A stretch of 8,182 nucleotides of DNA from Candidatus Eiseniibacteriota bacterium (GTDB lineage: Bacteria > Joyebacterota > Joyebacteria > Joyebacterales > Joyebacteraceae), in contig JAUWRQ010000026.1 in the NCBI GenBank assembly GCA_030610515.1, positions 1 through 8,182 on the forward strand, read 5' to 3'. The position numbers and the translations under genes were made by a program. Shown here in pieces: positions 1 to 7,383 of this stretch. The notes under the pieces were generated by a model. It saw nothing but the letters and a program-made list of their open reading frames with translations. It was not told the origin of the DNA and ran no database searches. The stretch's first letter is position 1; each line of letters starts with the position of its first letter.

Positions 1-1071
1 CCCGTCCTGATGAAGGCCGCGGCGGGCGGAGGCGGAAAGGGCAAGCGCATCGTCCGGGACGCGTCCGGACTCGCTGCCGCCGCGAAGGCCGCGCGCTCCG
101 AGGCGGGTTCAGCCTTTGCCGACGACCGCATCTATCTCGAGAGGCTCATCGAGCATCCACGCCACGTCGAATTCCAGATCATCGCCGACAAGCACGGGAA
201 CGCCATCCACCTTGGCGAGCGCGAGTGCTCGATCCAGCGCCGGCATCAGAAGCTCGTGGAGGAGTCGCCGTCGCCGGCTCTCACGCCGTCACTCCGCGCG
301 AAGATGGGCGAGGCGGCCATCAAGGCGGTGAAGGCGGCCGCGTACACGAACGCCGGGACGATCGAGTTCCTTCTGGACGGCAACCGGGATTTCTACTTCC
401 TCGAGGTGAACGCGCGGCTACAGGTCGAGCACCCCGTGACGGAGCTGGTGACCGGCGTCGATCTCGTGAAGGAGCAGCTCCGCGTGGCGGCGGGGGAGAG
501 GCTCTCGCTGACGCAGGCGGAGGTCTTCCACAAGGGCTCGGCCATCGAGTGCCGTATTTGCGCGGAGGACCCCGAGAACAACTTCTTCCCGTCGACCGGC
601 TTGATAGAGAGACTGCGCGAGCCCTCGGGCCCGGGCGTCAGGGTCGAGAGTGGTATACACGTGGGCTACGAGGTGCCCATCTACTACGACCCGCTCGTGT
701 CGAAGCTACTCGTCTGGGCGCCGACCCGAGACGAGGCCATCGCGCGCATGAAACGCGCTCTCAGCGAGTATCACATCGAGGGCATCAAGACGACTATCCC
801 GTTCCACAAGGCCGTCATGGACAGCGACGTCTTCCGTAGCGGCGACTTCGACACGAGCTTCGTGGATGACGTCTTCTTCCCGAAGTACGCGGGACGCGGG
901 ACGAAGCTCCCGGTGGTTGCGGCGATCGCCGCGGCGCTCGTGGCGGACGCTGAGCGCGCACGGACGAAGCCGTTGGGGGAGGGTGGGGATGGTGACGGCG
1001 GCCGCAGGAGCGGCTGGCGGGCGCCGGCCGGCAGCGCTCCATGGGGCGGCTGGCAGCTGCATCAGAGATGA
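1..1071 (+). CDS. accC: Acyl-CoA carboxylase biotin carboxylase subunit, 5' truncated by window edge
   Basis: ATP-grasp biotin carboxylase, which carboxylates the biotin of a carrier protein with ATP and bicarbonate, here probably for a propionyl-CoA or related acyl-CoA carboxylase. The frame is open from base 1 and begins inside the glycine-rich ATP loop (MKAAAGGGGKGKR), so roughly the first 150 residues lie outside the window and the ATG at base 10 is not the start. Visible motifs in order are HPRHVEFQ, ERECSIQRRHQKLVEE, TIEFL, FLEVNARLQVEHPVTE (metal, substrate and catalytic Glu/Arg region), IECRICAEDPENNFFPSTG and YYDPLVSKLL, followed by the C-terminal domain to about FDTSFVDDVF. After that comes a tail of some 60 residues rich in Ala, Gly and Arg. 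The carrier protein is encoded next, after 132 bases that hold a structured repeat. Whether the substrate is propionyl-, acetyl- or methylcrotonyl-CoA cannot be told from this subunit. Confidence 0.93.
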   Translation, partial: PVLMKAAAGGGGKGKRIVRDASGLAAAAKAARSEAGSAFADDRIYLERLIEHPRHVEFQIIADKHGNAIHLGERECSIQRRHQKLVEESPSPALTPSLRAKMGEAAIKAVKAAAYTNAGTIEFLLDGNRDFYFLEVNARLQVEHPVTELVTGVDLVKEQLRVAAGERLSLTQAEVFHKGSAIECRICAEDPENNFFPSTGLIERLREPSGPGVRVESGIHVGYEVPIYYDPLVSKLLVWAPTRDEAIARMKRALSEYHIEGIKTTIPFHKAVMDSDVFRSGDFDTSFVDDVFFPKYAGRGTKLPVVAAIAAALVADAERARTKPLGEGGDGDGGRRSGWRAPAGSAPWGGWQLHQR

Positions 1072-1081
1072 CGTCGTGCCC

Positions 1082-1187
1082 GGTCGCGGGCCATCCCCGT
1101 GGGCGGGCTCTGAGCCGTCGCCGGCTGCGACGCAGCCTCACGGCGGCGAAGGAGCGAAGCGCCCCGCCTCAGGGGATGCCCGTGGCC
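1082..1187 (-). repeat. Structured intergenic repeat, copy 1 (reverse orientation relative to copy 2)
   Basis: This element fills most of the 132-base gap between the biotin carboxylase stop and the carrier protein. The outer arms 1082-1098 and 1172-1187 pair along their whole length with one bulged C (1092) and two positions that are G.U in + strand RNA. A 3x3 internal loop follows, then GGCGGG (1102-1107) pairs with CCCGCC (1163-1168). Inside, GCCGT (1114-1118) pairs with ACGGC (1140-1144), enclosing GGCTGC (1123-1128), loop GAC, GCAGCC (1132-1137). Its reverse complement matches 7918-8006 at roughly 80-85 percent by hand alignment, with one single-base indel in the hairpin loop. The element starts 10 bases after the carboxylase stop and ends just before the carrier protein's ribosome site. 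It may be a REP/MITE-like dispersed element, an RNA processing or stability structure, or both. No coding potential was recognised in it. Confidence 0.75.
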
Positions 1188-1203
1188 GGGGAAGAGGGGT
1201 TCT

Positions 1204-1710
1204 GTGAAATACGTCGTGCACATCATGGGTGAGGACGTCGAGCTTGATATCGAACGCGGCTCGGGCGGAACCATGGTGACGCTCGGAGGTCGCACCGAGC
1301 TCGCGGACCTCGTGCGAGTCGGATCGTCGCCCGTCTACTCGTTGACATTGGGCGGCCGCTCCTACGAGTTCTCAGCCCACAGGCGGAACGGGAAGTACGA
1401 GATCGTGCTGGACGGGGAGCCGTACTCCGCGGGCGTCATGGACGAGCGCGCAATTCTCATCGCGGCCGCGTCCGGTCCCGAGTCCGAGGGCGAGGGCGGG
1501 GAGACCGTGATCGCCCCGATGCCGGGCATCGTCATCGGCGTCGCCGTCGAAGTGGGGGCGCAGGTCGCGCCCGGGCAGGGCGTCGTCACACTCGAAGCCA
1601 TGAAGATGGAAAACGAGCTCAGGAGCGAGCGCGGAGGCGTCGTCAGGGAGATACACGTCACCATCGGCCAGGGCGTCGCCCAGGGCGAGACGCTCATCGT
1701 TCTCGAGTGA
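1204..1710 (+). CDS. Biotin carboxyl carrier protein of an acyl-CoA carboxylase
   Basis: Carrier subunit of 168 residues whose biotin moves carboxyl groups from the biotin carboxylase to the carboxyltransferase. The N-terminal half (about 1-85) is a beta-rich domain of the kind found in separate carrier proteins of propionyl-CoA-type carboxylases (VYSLTLGGRSYEF, YEIVLDGEPYSAGV). A short Gly/Glu/Ser linker (about 89-100) leads to a complete biotinyl domain (about 101-168) with APMPGIV, the biotinylation motif EAMKMEN (131-137, Lys134 modified) and the closing GQGVAQGETLIVLE. The start is GTG, with GAGGGG at 1194-1199 four bases upstream, which is rather close. The stop overlaps a possible GTG start of the mutase (GTGA at 1707-1710), which would suggest translational coupling. 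An oxaloacetate or methylmalonyl-CoA decarboxylase carrier is a less likely alternative, because a biotin carboxylase gene is adjacent. Confidence 0.93.
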   Translation: MKYVVHIMGEDVELDIERGSGGTMVTLGGRTELADLVRVGSSPVYSLTLGGRSYEFSAHRRNGKYEIVLDGEPYSAGVMDERAILIAAASGPESEGEGGETVIAPMPGIVIGVAVEVGAQVAPGQGVVTLEAMKMENELRSERGGVVREIHVTIGQGVAQGETLIVLE

Positions 1711-1781
1711 CAGGGACTCCCGAGCGTGAGGAGTTCTGGAACAATCAGGCCCGCGCGGTCTTTCCTGGCGCCGGCGCTGTC

Positions 1782-1787
1782 GGAGGT
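1782..1787 (+). promoter_or_regulatory. Ribosome binding site favouring a TTG start for the mutase
   Basis: GGAGGT lies six bases before an in-frame TTG at 1794. No comparable site precedes the GTG at 1707. Protein similarity to known mutases also begins only downstream of the TTG, so this site is the main reason for choosing the shorter product. Confidence 0.6.
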
Positions 1788-1793
1788 CGCACG

Positions 1794-3455
1794 TTGAAGA
1801 AGGAGCACCACGACAGGAAGCACTGGGAGAGGGGGACGCTCAAGCCCTGGCTCCGGACGCATCCGGAGCGAAAAGAGGAATTCCGAACTCTCTCCGGGCA
1901 GCCCGTCGAGCCCGTCTATTCCGAGGACGATCTCCACCACGCACGCGAAGACGCGCTCGGTCTCCCCGGTGAGTTCCCTTTCACGCGCGGCGTCCATCCG
2001 ACGATGTACAGAGGACGCCTCTGGACGATGCGGCAGTACGCGGGGTTCGGGACCGCCGCCGAGACCAACAGGCGCTTCCGGTATCTCCTCGAGCATGGTC
2101 AGACCGGGCTCTCGGTTGCGTTCGACCTTCCGACCCAGATGGGGTACGACGCCGACCACGATATGGCGGAAGGTGAGGTCGGGCGCGTAGGCGTCTCCAT
2201 CTGTTCGGTCGAGGACATGCGGGCGCTTCTCGACGAGATCCCGCTGGATGAAGTCAGCACTTCGATGACGATCAATGCCACCGCGCCGATGCTGATGGCC
2301 ATGTACATCGTAGCCGCCGAAGAGACGGGCGCCGACGTTGTGTCGCTCCGGGGCACCGTGCAGAACGACATCCTCAAGGAGTACGCGGCTCGCGGAACCT
2401 ACATCTATCCGCCGGCCGAATCGGTCAAGCTCGCGCTGGGGCTGGCCGCCTATCTGAATGAGCACGTTCCCAAGTGGAACACGATGTCGGTTTCCGGCTA
2501 CCACATGCGAGAGGCCGGGGCCACGGCCGTGCAGGAGCTCGCATTCACGCTCGCCGACGCGACCGCGTACGTCGAGACGGCGAGATGGGCGGGCGTCGAC
2601 GCTGAGACGTTCTGCTCGCGCCTCTCGTTCTTTTTCGACGCGCACAGCGATCTCTTCGAGGAGGTCGCGAAGCTCAGGGCCGCGCGTCGGATGTGGGCGC
2701 GCATCGTGCGCGACCGGTTCGGCATCGACTCGCCGCGCGCGCAGGTGCTCAGGTTCCACACGCAGACGGCCGGCGTGAGCCTCACGGCGCAGCAGCCCGA
2801 GGTCAACGTGGTGCGCGTCGCGCTCCAGGCTCTCTCGGCCGTGCTGGGGGGGACGCAGAGCCTCCACACGAACTCGAGGGACGAGGCGCTGGCTCTTCCG
2901 ACCGAGGAGAGCGCGCGGCTCGCGCTTCGGACGCAGCAGGTGATCGCCGAGGAGAGTGGCGTCGCGAACGTGGTCGATCCCCTGGGCGGTTCCTACTACG
3001 TCGAGTGGCTCACCGACCACATCGAGTCGCAGGCGCTGGAGGAACTCCACAGGATCGACGCCATGGGAGGTGCGACCGCGGCGATCGAGAAGGGCCACTA
3101 CCAGAGGTCGATCGCCAAGAGCGCCTACGAGCAGCAGAAGGCCATTGAGGAGGGGGAGCGGATCGTCGTCGGCGTCAACCGGTACGAAATCGACGAGCCG
3201 GGGCGCGTGGAGACGCTCAAGGTCAATCCGGCGCTACGCGAGGAGAAGACGAGGTCGCTCCGGGCTCTCCGCGAGAGCCGCGACGGCAAGGGCGTGGAGG
3301 ACGCGCTCGAGCGGCTGACCGCGGCGGCGCACGACGGAGCGCCGACGATGGCTCTGATTCTCGAATGCACTAGGCTCAGGACGACGCTCGGCGAGATGTC
3401 GAAGGCGCTGGAGGACGCGTTCGGGAGATACCACCCGTCCGGAGGCGCGTGGTAG
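1794..3455 (+). CDS. Methylmalonyl-CoA mutase, catalytic (large) subunit without cobalamin domain
   Basis: TIM-barrel subunit interconverting (R)-methylmalonyl-CoA and succinyl-CoA by adenosylcobalamin radical chemistry. Numbered from TTG 1794 it has 553 residues. Motifs are TLKPWL, PTMYRGRLWTMRQYAGFG, LSVAFDLPTQMGYDADHD, SLRGTVQNDILKEY, NTMSVSGYHMREAGAT (His237) and PLGGSYYVE. Substrate-determining positions are Tyr82 (QYAGF) and Arg200 (ARGTYIYPP). Isobutyryl-CoA mutases carry Phe and Gln there, so methylmalonyl-CoA is the likely substrate. The chain stops at the end of the barrel, and no DxHxxG cobalamin-binding domain follows. A separate small subunit is therefore needed and is not in this window. 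A longer product from GTG 1707 (582 residues, four-base overlap with the carrier gene) is possible, but its first 29 residues resemble nothing recognised and it has no ribosome site. Confidence 0.95.
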   Translation: MKKEHHDRKHWERGTLKPWLRTHPERKEEFRTLSGQPVEPVYSEDDLHHAREDALGLPGEFPFTRGVHPTMYRGRLWTMRQYAGFGTAAETNRRFRYLLEHGQTGLSVAFDLPTQMGYDADHDMAEGEVGRVGVSICSVEDMRALLDEIPLDEVSTSMTINATAPMLMAMYIVAAEETGADVVSLRGTVQNDILKEYAARGTYIYPPAESVKLALGLAAYLNEHVPKWNTMSVSGYHMREAGATAVQELAFTLADATAYVETARWAGVDAETFCSRLSFFFDAHSDLFEEVAKLRAARRMWARIVRDRFGIDSPRAQVLRFHTQTAGVSLTAQQPEVNVVRVALQALSAVLGGTQSLHTNSRDEALALPTEESARLALRTQQVIAEESGVANVVDPLGGSYYVEWLTDHIESQALEELHRIDAMGGATAAIEKGHYQRSIAKSAYEQQKAIEEGERIVVGVNRYEIDEPGRVETLKVNPALREEKTRSLRALRESRDGKGVEDALERLTAAAHDGAPTMALILECTRLRTTLGEMSKALEDAFGRYHPSGGAW

Positions 3456-3458
3456 CGC

Positions 3459-3463
3459 AGGAG
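3459..3463 (+). promoter_or_regulatory. Ribosome binding site for the epimerase TTG start
   Basis: AGGAG lies six bases before TTG at 3470. The rival in-frame GTG at 3449 has GGAGG (3441-3445) only three bases away, which is too close to be ideal. The site overlaps the mutase stop region. Confidence 0.45.
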
Positions 3464-3469
3464 AAAAGG

Positions 3470-3931
3470 TTGAGCACGCACGAGACCGACAGGGGCGCTG
3501 GAGCGACACGCGGAAACGCCGTCACGGGCGTCGACCACATCTCCATCCTCGTGGAGAACGTCGACTCCGCGATGGAGTTCTACGTCGACCTCTTGGGGCT
3601 CCAGGTGGTCAAGGTCGAGAACTCGGAGCTTCACGGCGTGCGCGCCGCGTTCTTGAGAGCCGGCGACGTCATGGTCGAGCTCATTGAGCCCCTGGGCCCC
3701 GGGCCTCTTCAGAAGCTCCTCGAGACGCGCGGCCCCGGGTTCCATCACGTCTGCTTCGAGGTGCCGGACCTCGAGCGAGCTCTTTCCGACGTCGCCGAAG
3801 CGGGCGTCAGGGTCATAGACGACAAACCGAAGCCTGGAGTCGAGGGTGGACGCATCTCGTTTCTCCATCCCAAGAGCACGCAGGGCTCGATGATCGAGCT
3901 GTGCGACAAGAAGGAGTTCGGAGAGCCATGA
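3470..3931 (+). CDS. mce: Methylmalonyl-CoA epimerase
   Basis: Small vicinal-oxygen-chelate (glyoxalase-fold) enzyme that converts (S)- to (R)-methylmalonyl-CoA between the carboxylase and the mutase. From TTG 3470 the product has 153 residues. Two beta-alpha-beta-beta-beta modules are visible: VDHISILVENVDSAMEFY at the start of the first and GPGFHHVCFEVPDLERAL at the start of the second. The expected metal ligands are present: His23 (VDHISI), Glu70 (MVELIEP), His92 or His93 (GFHHV) and Glu143 (SMIELCDKK). The N-terminus is about 15 residues longer than usual and rich in charged residues and Gly. A GTG at 3449, overlapping the mutase by seven bases, is an alternative start that adds seven residues. 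The gene's position directly after the mutase supports the assignment. Confidence 0.93.
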   Translation: MSTHETDRGAGATRGNAVTGVDHISILVENVDSAMEFYVDLLGLQVVKVENSELHGVRAAFLRAGDVMVELIEPLGPGPLQKLLETRGPGFHHVCFEVPDLERALSDVAEAGVRVIDDKPKPGVEGGRISFLHPKSTQGSMIELCDKKEFGEP

Positions 3932-4974
3932 GCATCTTCGAGCGCATGAAGAAGAGGCGGCACGAGCAGCTCATCTTCTGTTTCAACCGACCCACTGGCT
4001 TGAAGGCCATCATCGCCATCCACGACACGACGCTCGGAACGTCGGTCGGCGGAACGAGGCTCATGGAGTACGGAAGCGAGGAAGAAGCCGTCGTCGACGC
4101 GCTCCGTCTGTCCGAGATGATGACCTACCAGAGCGCCTCGCTCGAAAGCGACATGGGTGGGGGGAAGGCCGTTCTCATGACCGAGGAGGGAACGGAGCTC
4201 GACGAGGCGTACTTCCGCGCGTTCGGACGGTTCGTGGAGGGTCTGAAGGGGCTCTTCGTCACGTACCCCGCGTTCGGGACGTCGGACCGGGAGTTCCGGC
4301 ACGTGCGCCGCGAGACCTCGAGCGTCGTCCCCATGGAGGGGAATCACGAGATCACCGCCATCGGCGTCATCCACGGCATGAAAGCGTGTGTGCGCGAGCT
4401 GACCGGTCACGCGAGCCTGAGCGGGGTGCGCGTCGCCGTGCAGGGAGTCGGCAAGGTGGGACAGCTTCTCGTGGACGAGCTCGTGGCGGAGGGCGCGCTC
4501 ATCACCGTCACCGACATCCGCTACGACCAGATTAAGGAGGTGCAGGACCGTCACGGCGACGTCACCGTCGTTCGCCCCGACGAAATCCTCTCCACCGAGT
4601 GCGACATCTTGTCCCCGTGCGCCGTCGGCCGTGTGCTGAACGACGAGACGATCCCCCGGCTCCGGTGCCGGATCGTCGCAGGGGCGGCGTCGGATCTCCT
4701 CGAGGAACCCAGACACGCCGATCTCATGAGGGAGCGCGGCATCCTCTACGCGCCCGATTTCGTGATCGGAGGGGCAGAGCTCTTCCAGACGGAGCCCGAG
4801 CTCATGGGTGCTCCGCGCGAACGCATGCGCGAGGAAGCGAAGAGGGTGTACGACGTGATGGCCGACATCATCACCGAGGCGAAGAAGGAGGACACATCTC
4901 CGTACCGCATAGCCGTGGCAAGAGCCGCAAGGAGGGTCGGAAGGATAGGGATGGTGCGCAACATCATGTGTTGA
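3928..4974 (+). CDS. Leucine/Glu/Phe/Val dehydrogenase family protein with altered catalytic residues
   Basis: 348 residues from ATG 3928, which overlaps the epimerase stop as ATGA and has GGAG nearby. The fold is clearly that of Bacillus-type leucine dehydrogenase: EQLIFCFN, GLKAIIAIHDTTLG, DALRLSEMMTY, DMGGGKAVL, RAFGRFVEGL, then a Rossmann domain with VAVQGVGKVGQLL (GxGxxG) and VTDI, and near the end GILYAPDFVIGGAEL. The numbering matches leucine dehydrogenase without gaps through residue 115. Lys80 (GGGK) is kept. The substrate-carboxylate Lys68 is Gln (MTYQSA), the catalytic Asp115 is Ala (VTYPAFGT where the family has TAEDVGT), and the SADNQL segment reads AASDLL. A NAD-binding protein that is not a normal amino-acid dehydrogenase is therefore likely, and its real reaction is unknown. 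An upstream GTG at 3901 is a poorer start. The C-terminal codons are included in a direct repeat. Confidence 0.85.
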   Translation: MSIFERMKKRRHEQLIFCFNRPTGLKAIIAIHDTTLGTSVGGTRLMEYGSEEEAVVDALRLSEMMTYQSASLESDMGGGKAVLMTEEGTELDEAYFRAFGRFVEGLKGLFVTYPAFGTSDREFRHVRRETSSVVPMEGNHEITAIGVIHGMKACVRELTGHASLSGVRVAVQGVGKVGQLLVDELVAEGALITVTDIRYDQIKEVQDRHGDVTVVRPDEILSTECDILSPCAVGRVLNDETIPRLRCRIVAGAASDLLEEPRHADLMRERGILYAPDFVIGGAELFQTEPELMGAPRERMREEAKRVYDVMADIITEAKKEDTSPYRIAVARAARRVGRIGMVRNIMC

Positions 4975-4995
4975 GATCGGGAGGATTGGCGGAGC
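4961..4995 (+). repeat. 35-bp direct repeat, copy 1 (overlaps end of dehydrogenase gene)
   Basis: Perfect 35-base match to 5015-5049 at an offset of 54 bases. With one mismatch (4960/5014) the match extends three bases further left, to 4957. It starts in the last codons of the dehydrogenase-like gene, includes its TGA stop and runs into the intergenic space. It carries a GGGAGGA purine run (4980-4986) and the near-palindrome ACAT-C-ATGT at its left end. Confidence 0.9.
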
Positions 4996-5014
4996 GCGGC
5001 GGAGAGGTTCCGCG

Positions 5015-5049
5015 ACATCATGTGTTGAGATCGGGAGGATTGGCGGAGC
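5015..5049 (+). repeat. 35-bp direct repeat, copy 2
   Basis: Second perfect copy, lying in the 121-base gap between the dehydrogenase-like and HMG-CoA synthase genes. It looks like a tandem duplication of the gene's 3' end, so it carries a non-functional copy of the last four codons and the stop. The 3' 15 bases of the 54-base units no longer match. The rest of the gap holds only the ribosome site for the next gene. No convincing promoter or terminator is visible. Confidence 0.9.
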
Positions 5050-5095
5050 CGCACGTCGGGTCATCCCCCACGGACCGGAGGGAAGTGAGGCACAA

Positions 5096-6142
5096 ATGGC
5101 TGGGATCATCGGGTACGGCGCCTACATGCCCCGCAACCGGATCAAGGTTGAGGAGATCGCCAAGATCTGGGGGGCCGACGCGCCGAGCTACAAGAAGGGG
5201 CTGATGCTCCAGGAGAAGTCGGTACCGTCGCCCGACCAGGACACCATCACGATGTCGGTCGAGGCGACCAAGTACGCGCTCAAGAGGGCGGGGATAGACC
5301 CGACGCGCATCGGGGCGGTCTACGTCGGCTCGGAGTCGCATCCCTACGCGGTCAAGCCGTCGGGCACAGTGCTGGCGGAGGCCGTCGGTGCGACGCCCGA
5401 GGCGCACTGCGCCGACTTCGAGTTCGCGTGCAAGGCCGGGTCCGCGGCCATGTTCGTCTGCATGGGCCTCGTCGACGGCGGGAAGATCGAGTACGGACTT
5501 GCGGTTGGAGCCGACACGTCACAGGGAGCGCCCGGCGACGCGCTCGAGTACTCCGCCGCCGCGGGCGCCGCGTCCTTCATCATCGGGAAGGACGACGGAG
5601 TCGCGAAGGTCATCGACACGTATTCGTTCATGACCGACACGCCGGACTTCTGGCGCAGGAGTTACATGCACTACCCGCGTCACGCTGGGCGCTTCACGGG
5701 AGAGCCCGCGTACTTCAAGCACGTTCTGGGGTGCGCGAACGGCATGATGGAGAAGGTGGGGATGAAGCCCAAGGACTTCGCCTACGCCGTCTTCCACCAG
5801 CCGAACGGTAAGTTCCCGATGCGTGTAGGCAAGATGCTCGGGTTCACCAAGGAGCAGATCGAGCCCGGTTGGCTTTCTCCTACGCTCGGTAACACCTACT
5901 CGGGTTCGTCTCCGATGGGGCTTACGGCAACGTTTGATGTTGCCAACCCCGGAGACATGATCCTCATGGTGTCGTACGGGTCGGGTTCAGGCAGCGACGG
6001 CTTCGTCTACGAGATGACGGACAAGATCGACGCTGTGCGCGACCTCGCGCCGAAGACGAGAGAGAAGCTCGATTCGGACAAGGTCTACATCGACTACGGG
6101 ACCTACGCCAAGTACCGCAGGAAGATCCGCATGGGCGAGTAG
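5096..6142 (+). CDS. Archaeal-type hydroxymethylglutaryl-CoA synthase
   Basis: Thiolase-superfamily condensing enzyme of 348 residues that forms HMG-CoA from acetoacetyl-CoA and acetyl-CoA. It matches the short archaeal family rather than bacterial or eukaryotic Mva[48 protein letters not shown] (catalytic Glu80), FACKAGSA (nucleophile Cys112), [34 protein letters not shown] (His234), [12 protein letters not shown] and [11 protein letters not shown]. All three catalytic positions are intact and the length is typical. The start ATG has GAGG (5087-5090) five bases upstream. The two downstream genes, a thiolase and a DUF35 protein, are the partners that form a substrate-channelling complex with this enzyme in methanogens, so the same complex is likely here. 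Direction in the cell (mevalonate synthesis, or cleavage of HMG-CoA in catabolism) is not shown by the sequence. Confidence 0.93.
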   Translation: MAGIIGYGAYMPRNRIKVEEIAKIWGADAPSYKKGLMLQEKSVPSPDQDTITMSVEATKYALKRAGIDPTRIGAVYVGSESHPYAVKPSGTVLAEAVGATPEAHCADFEFACKAGSAAMFVCMGLVDGGKIEYGLAVGADTSQGAPGDALEYSAAAGAASFIIGKDDGVAKVIDTYSFMTDTPDFWRRSYMHYPRHAGRFTGEPAYFKHVLGCANGMMEKVGMKPKDFAYAVFHQPNGKFPMRVGKMLGFTKEQIEPGWLSPTLGNTYSGSSPMGLTATFDVANPGDMILMVSYGSGSGSDGFVYEMTDKIDAVRDLAPKTREKLDSDKVYIDYGTYAKYRRKIRMGE

Positions 6143-6225
6143 TTCGCCCCGGGCGCCGCCGGAGCCGCAGGGCCCGGTCGGACGCCGGTCGACCTGCTCA
6201 ACACCAGACCATCAGGAGAAGACAC

Positions 6226-7383
6226 ATGAGGGACGTAGCAGTCATCGGTGTGGGGATGCAGAAGTGGGGCGAGCTGTGGGAGAAGTCGCTCCGCGACATC
6301 TTCACCGAGTCCGCGCTGTTGGCCATCGACGACGCCGGGGTCGATCACATCGAGTCCATGTACGTCGGCTGCATGACGAGCGGGCTCTTCGCCGGTCAGG
6401 AGCACCTGGGTTCGCTCCTCGCCGACTATCTAGGAGTGGCGCCGATCCCGTCGCTCAGGGTCGAGACGGCCTGCGCATCGGGTGGTGCGGCATTCAGGCA
6501 GGCGTTCTTTGACGTCGCGTGCGGTGAGCACGACATCGTTCTGGCGGGCGGCGTCGAGAAGATGACCGACGTCGACGGCGGCGGGGCGACGTATGCGCTC
6601 TCGACCGCGGCCGACGCGGAGTACGAGGTCTACCACGGCGTGACGTTCCCCGGCCTGTACGCGATGATGGCGGTCGCGCACATGCACAAGTACGGCACGA
6701 CGCGCGACCAGCTCGCGCACGTGTCGGTGAAGAATCACCACAACGGTTCCAAGAACCCGTTGGCGCAGTACCCGTTCGAGGTCTCGCTCGACCAGGTCAA
6801 GAACTCGGTCGCGGTGGCGGACCCCCTGAACATCCTGGATTGCTCGCCGATCACGGACGGCGCGGCCGCGGCGATTCTCTGTCCGCTCGAGATGGCCGGG
6901 AAGCTCTCGGACAAGCCGCCCATCAAGATCCTCTCATCGGCGCACGCGACCGACTCGATAGCGCTGGATTCGCGCGAAGACATCGCGTGGCTCTCGGCCG
7001 TCGAGAAGGCAGGAGAGATCGCCTACACGGGCGCGGGGCTTACGCCTTCGGACATCGACTTCGTCGAGGTCCACGACTGCTTCACGATCGCCGAGATCTG
7101 TGTGATCGAGGCGCTCGGGTTCTTCGATAGGGGCAAGGGCGGAACCGGCGCCGAGAGCGGCGAGACCGCGATGGGCGGCCGCATTCCGGTGAACCCCTCC
7201 GGCGGGCTCAAGTCGAAGGGGCATCCGGTCGGAGCGACGGGCCTCGCCCAGATCGCCGAGGTCACGAAGCAGCTCAGGGGCGGCTTCGGTGAGCGTCAGG
7301 TTGAGGGTGCTACGATCGGCATGGCCCAGAACATGGGTGGCACAGGCGGCTCCTGTGTGGTTCACATCCTGGGGTCCGTCTAG
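6226..7383 (+). CDS. Thiolase family protein, archaeal/SCP-x type acetoacetyl-CoA thiolase
   Basis: 385-residue thiolase expected to condense two acetyl-CoA to acetoacetyl-CoA, or the reverse. Visible motifs are [11 protein letters not shown] at the N-terminus, [12 protein letters not shown] with nucleophile Cys83, [31 protein letters not shown] (His283 and Asp284, in place of the NEAF of classical thiolases), [17 protein letters not shown] (catalytic His333) and [16 protein letters not shown] (Cys377). The HDCF form and the length are typical of archaeal and SCP-x-like thiolases that work with a DUF35 partner. ATG 6226 has AGGAGA (6214-6219) six bases upstream. The 83 bases after the HMG-CoA synthase hold no recognised feature apart from this ribosome site. 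Its acetoacetyl-CoA would be handed to the synthase without release if the archaeal-type complex forms. Confidence 0.93.
   Translation: MRDVAVIGVGMQKWGELWEKSLRDIFTESALLAIDDAGVDHIESMYVGCMTSGLFAGQEHLGSLLADYLGVAPIPSLRVETACASGGAAFRQAFFDVACGEHDIVLAGGVEKMTDVDGGGATYALSTAADAEYEVYHGVTFPGLYAMMAVAHMHKYGTTRDQLAHVSVKNHHNGSKNPLAQYPFEVSLDQVKNSVAVADPLNILDCSPITDGAAAAILCPLEMAGKLSDKPPIKILSSAHATDSIALDSREDIAWLSAVEKAGEIAYTGAGLTPSDIDFVEVHDCFTIAEICVIEALGFFDRGKGGTGAESGETAMGGRIPVNPSGGLKSKGHPVGATGLAQIAEVTKQLRGGFGERQVEGATIGMAQNMGGTGGSCVVHILGSV

Noticed and set aside
1362..3098. Long open frame of 578 codons on the minus strand
   Set aside because: It is antisense to the mutase and carrier genes, contains no recognisable domain and has a composition rich in Arg, Gly and His, as expected for the complement of GC-rich coding sequence.
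1794..3455. Isobutyryl-CoA or ethylmalonyl-CoA mutase
   Set aside because: The two positions that separate isobutyryl-CoA from methylmalonyl-CoA mutases read Tyr and Arg, the methylmalonyl-CoA pair. No ethylmalonyl-pathway genes are visible.
4957..5064. Possible minimal CRISPR array
   Set aside because: There are only two copies with a 19-base spacing, the repeat overlaps a coding end, and no cas genes are nearby. Tandem duplication explains it better.
3745..5109. Minus-strand open frame of 454 codons across the epimerase and dehydrogenase genes
   Set aside because: It lies opposite two clear genes. Its repeated segment simply reflects the 35-bp direct repeat, and no family motif is present.
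6143..6225. GC-rich hairpin or terminator between HMG-CoA synthase and thiolase genes
   Set aside because: Only very short GCCC/GGGC pairings without a usable loop or T-run are present.
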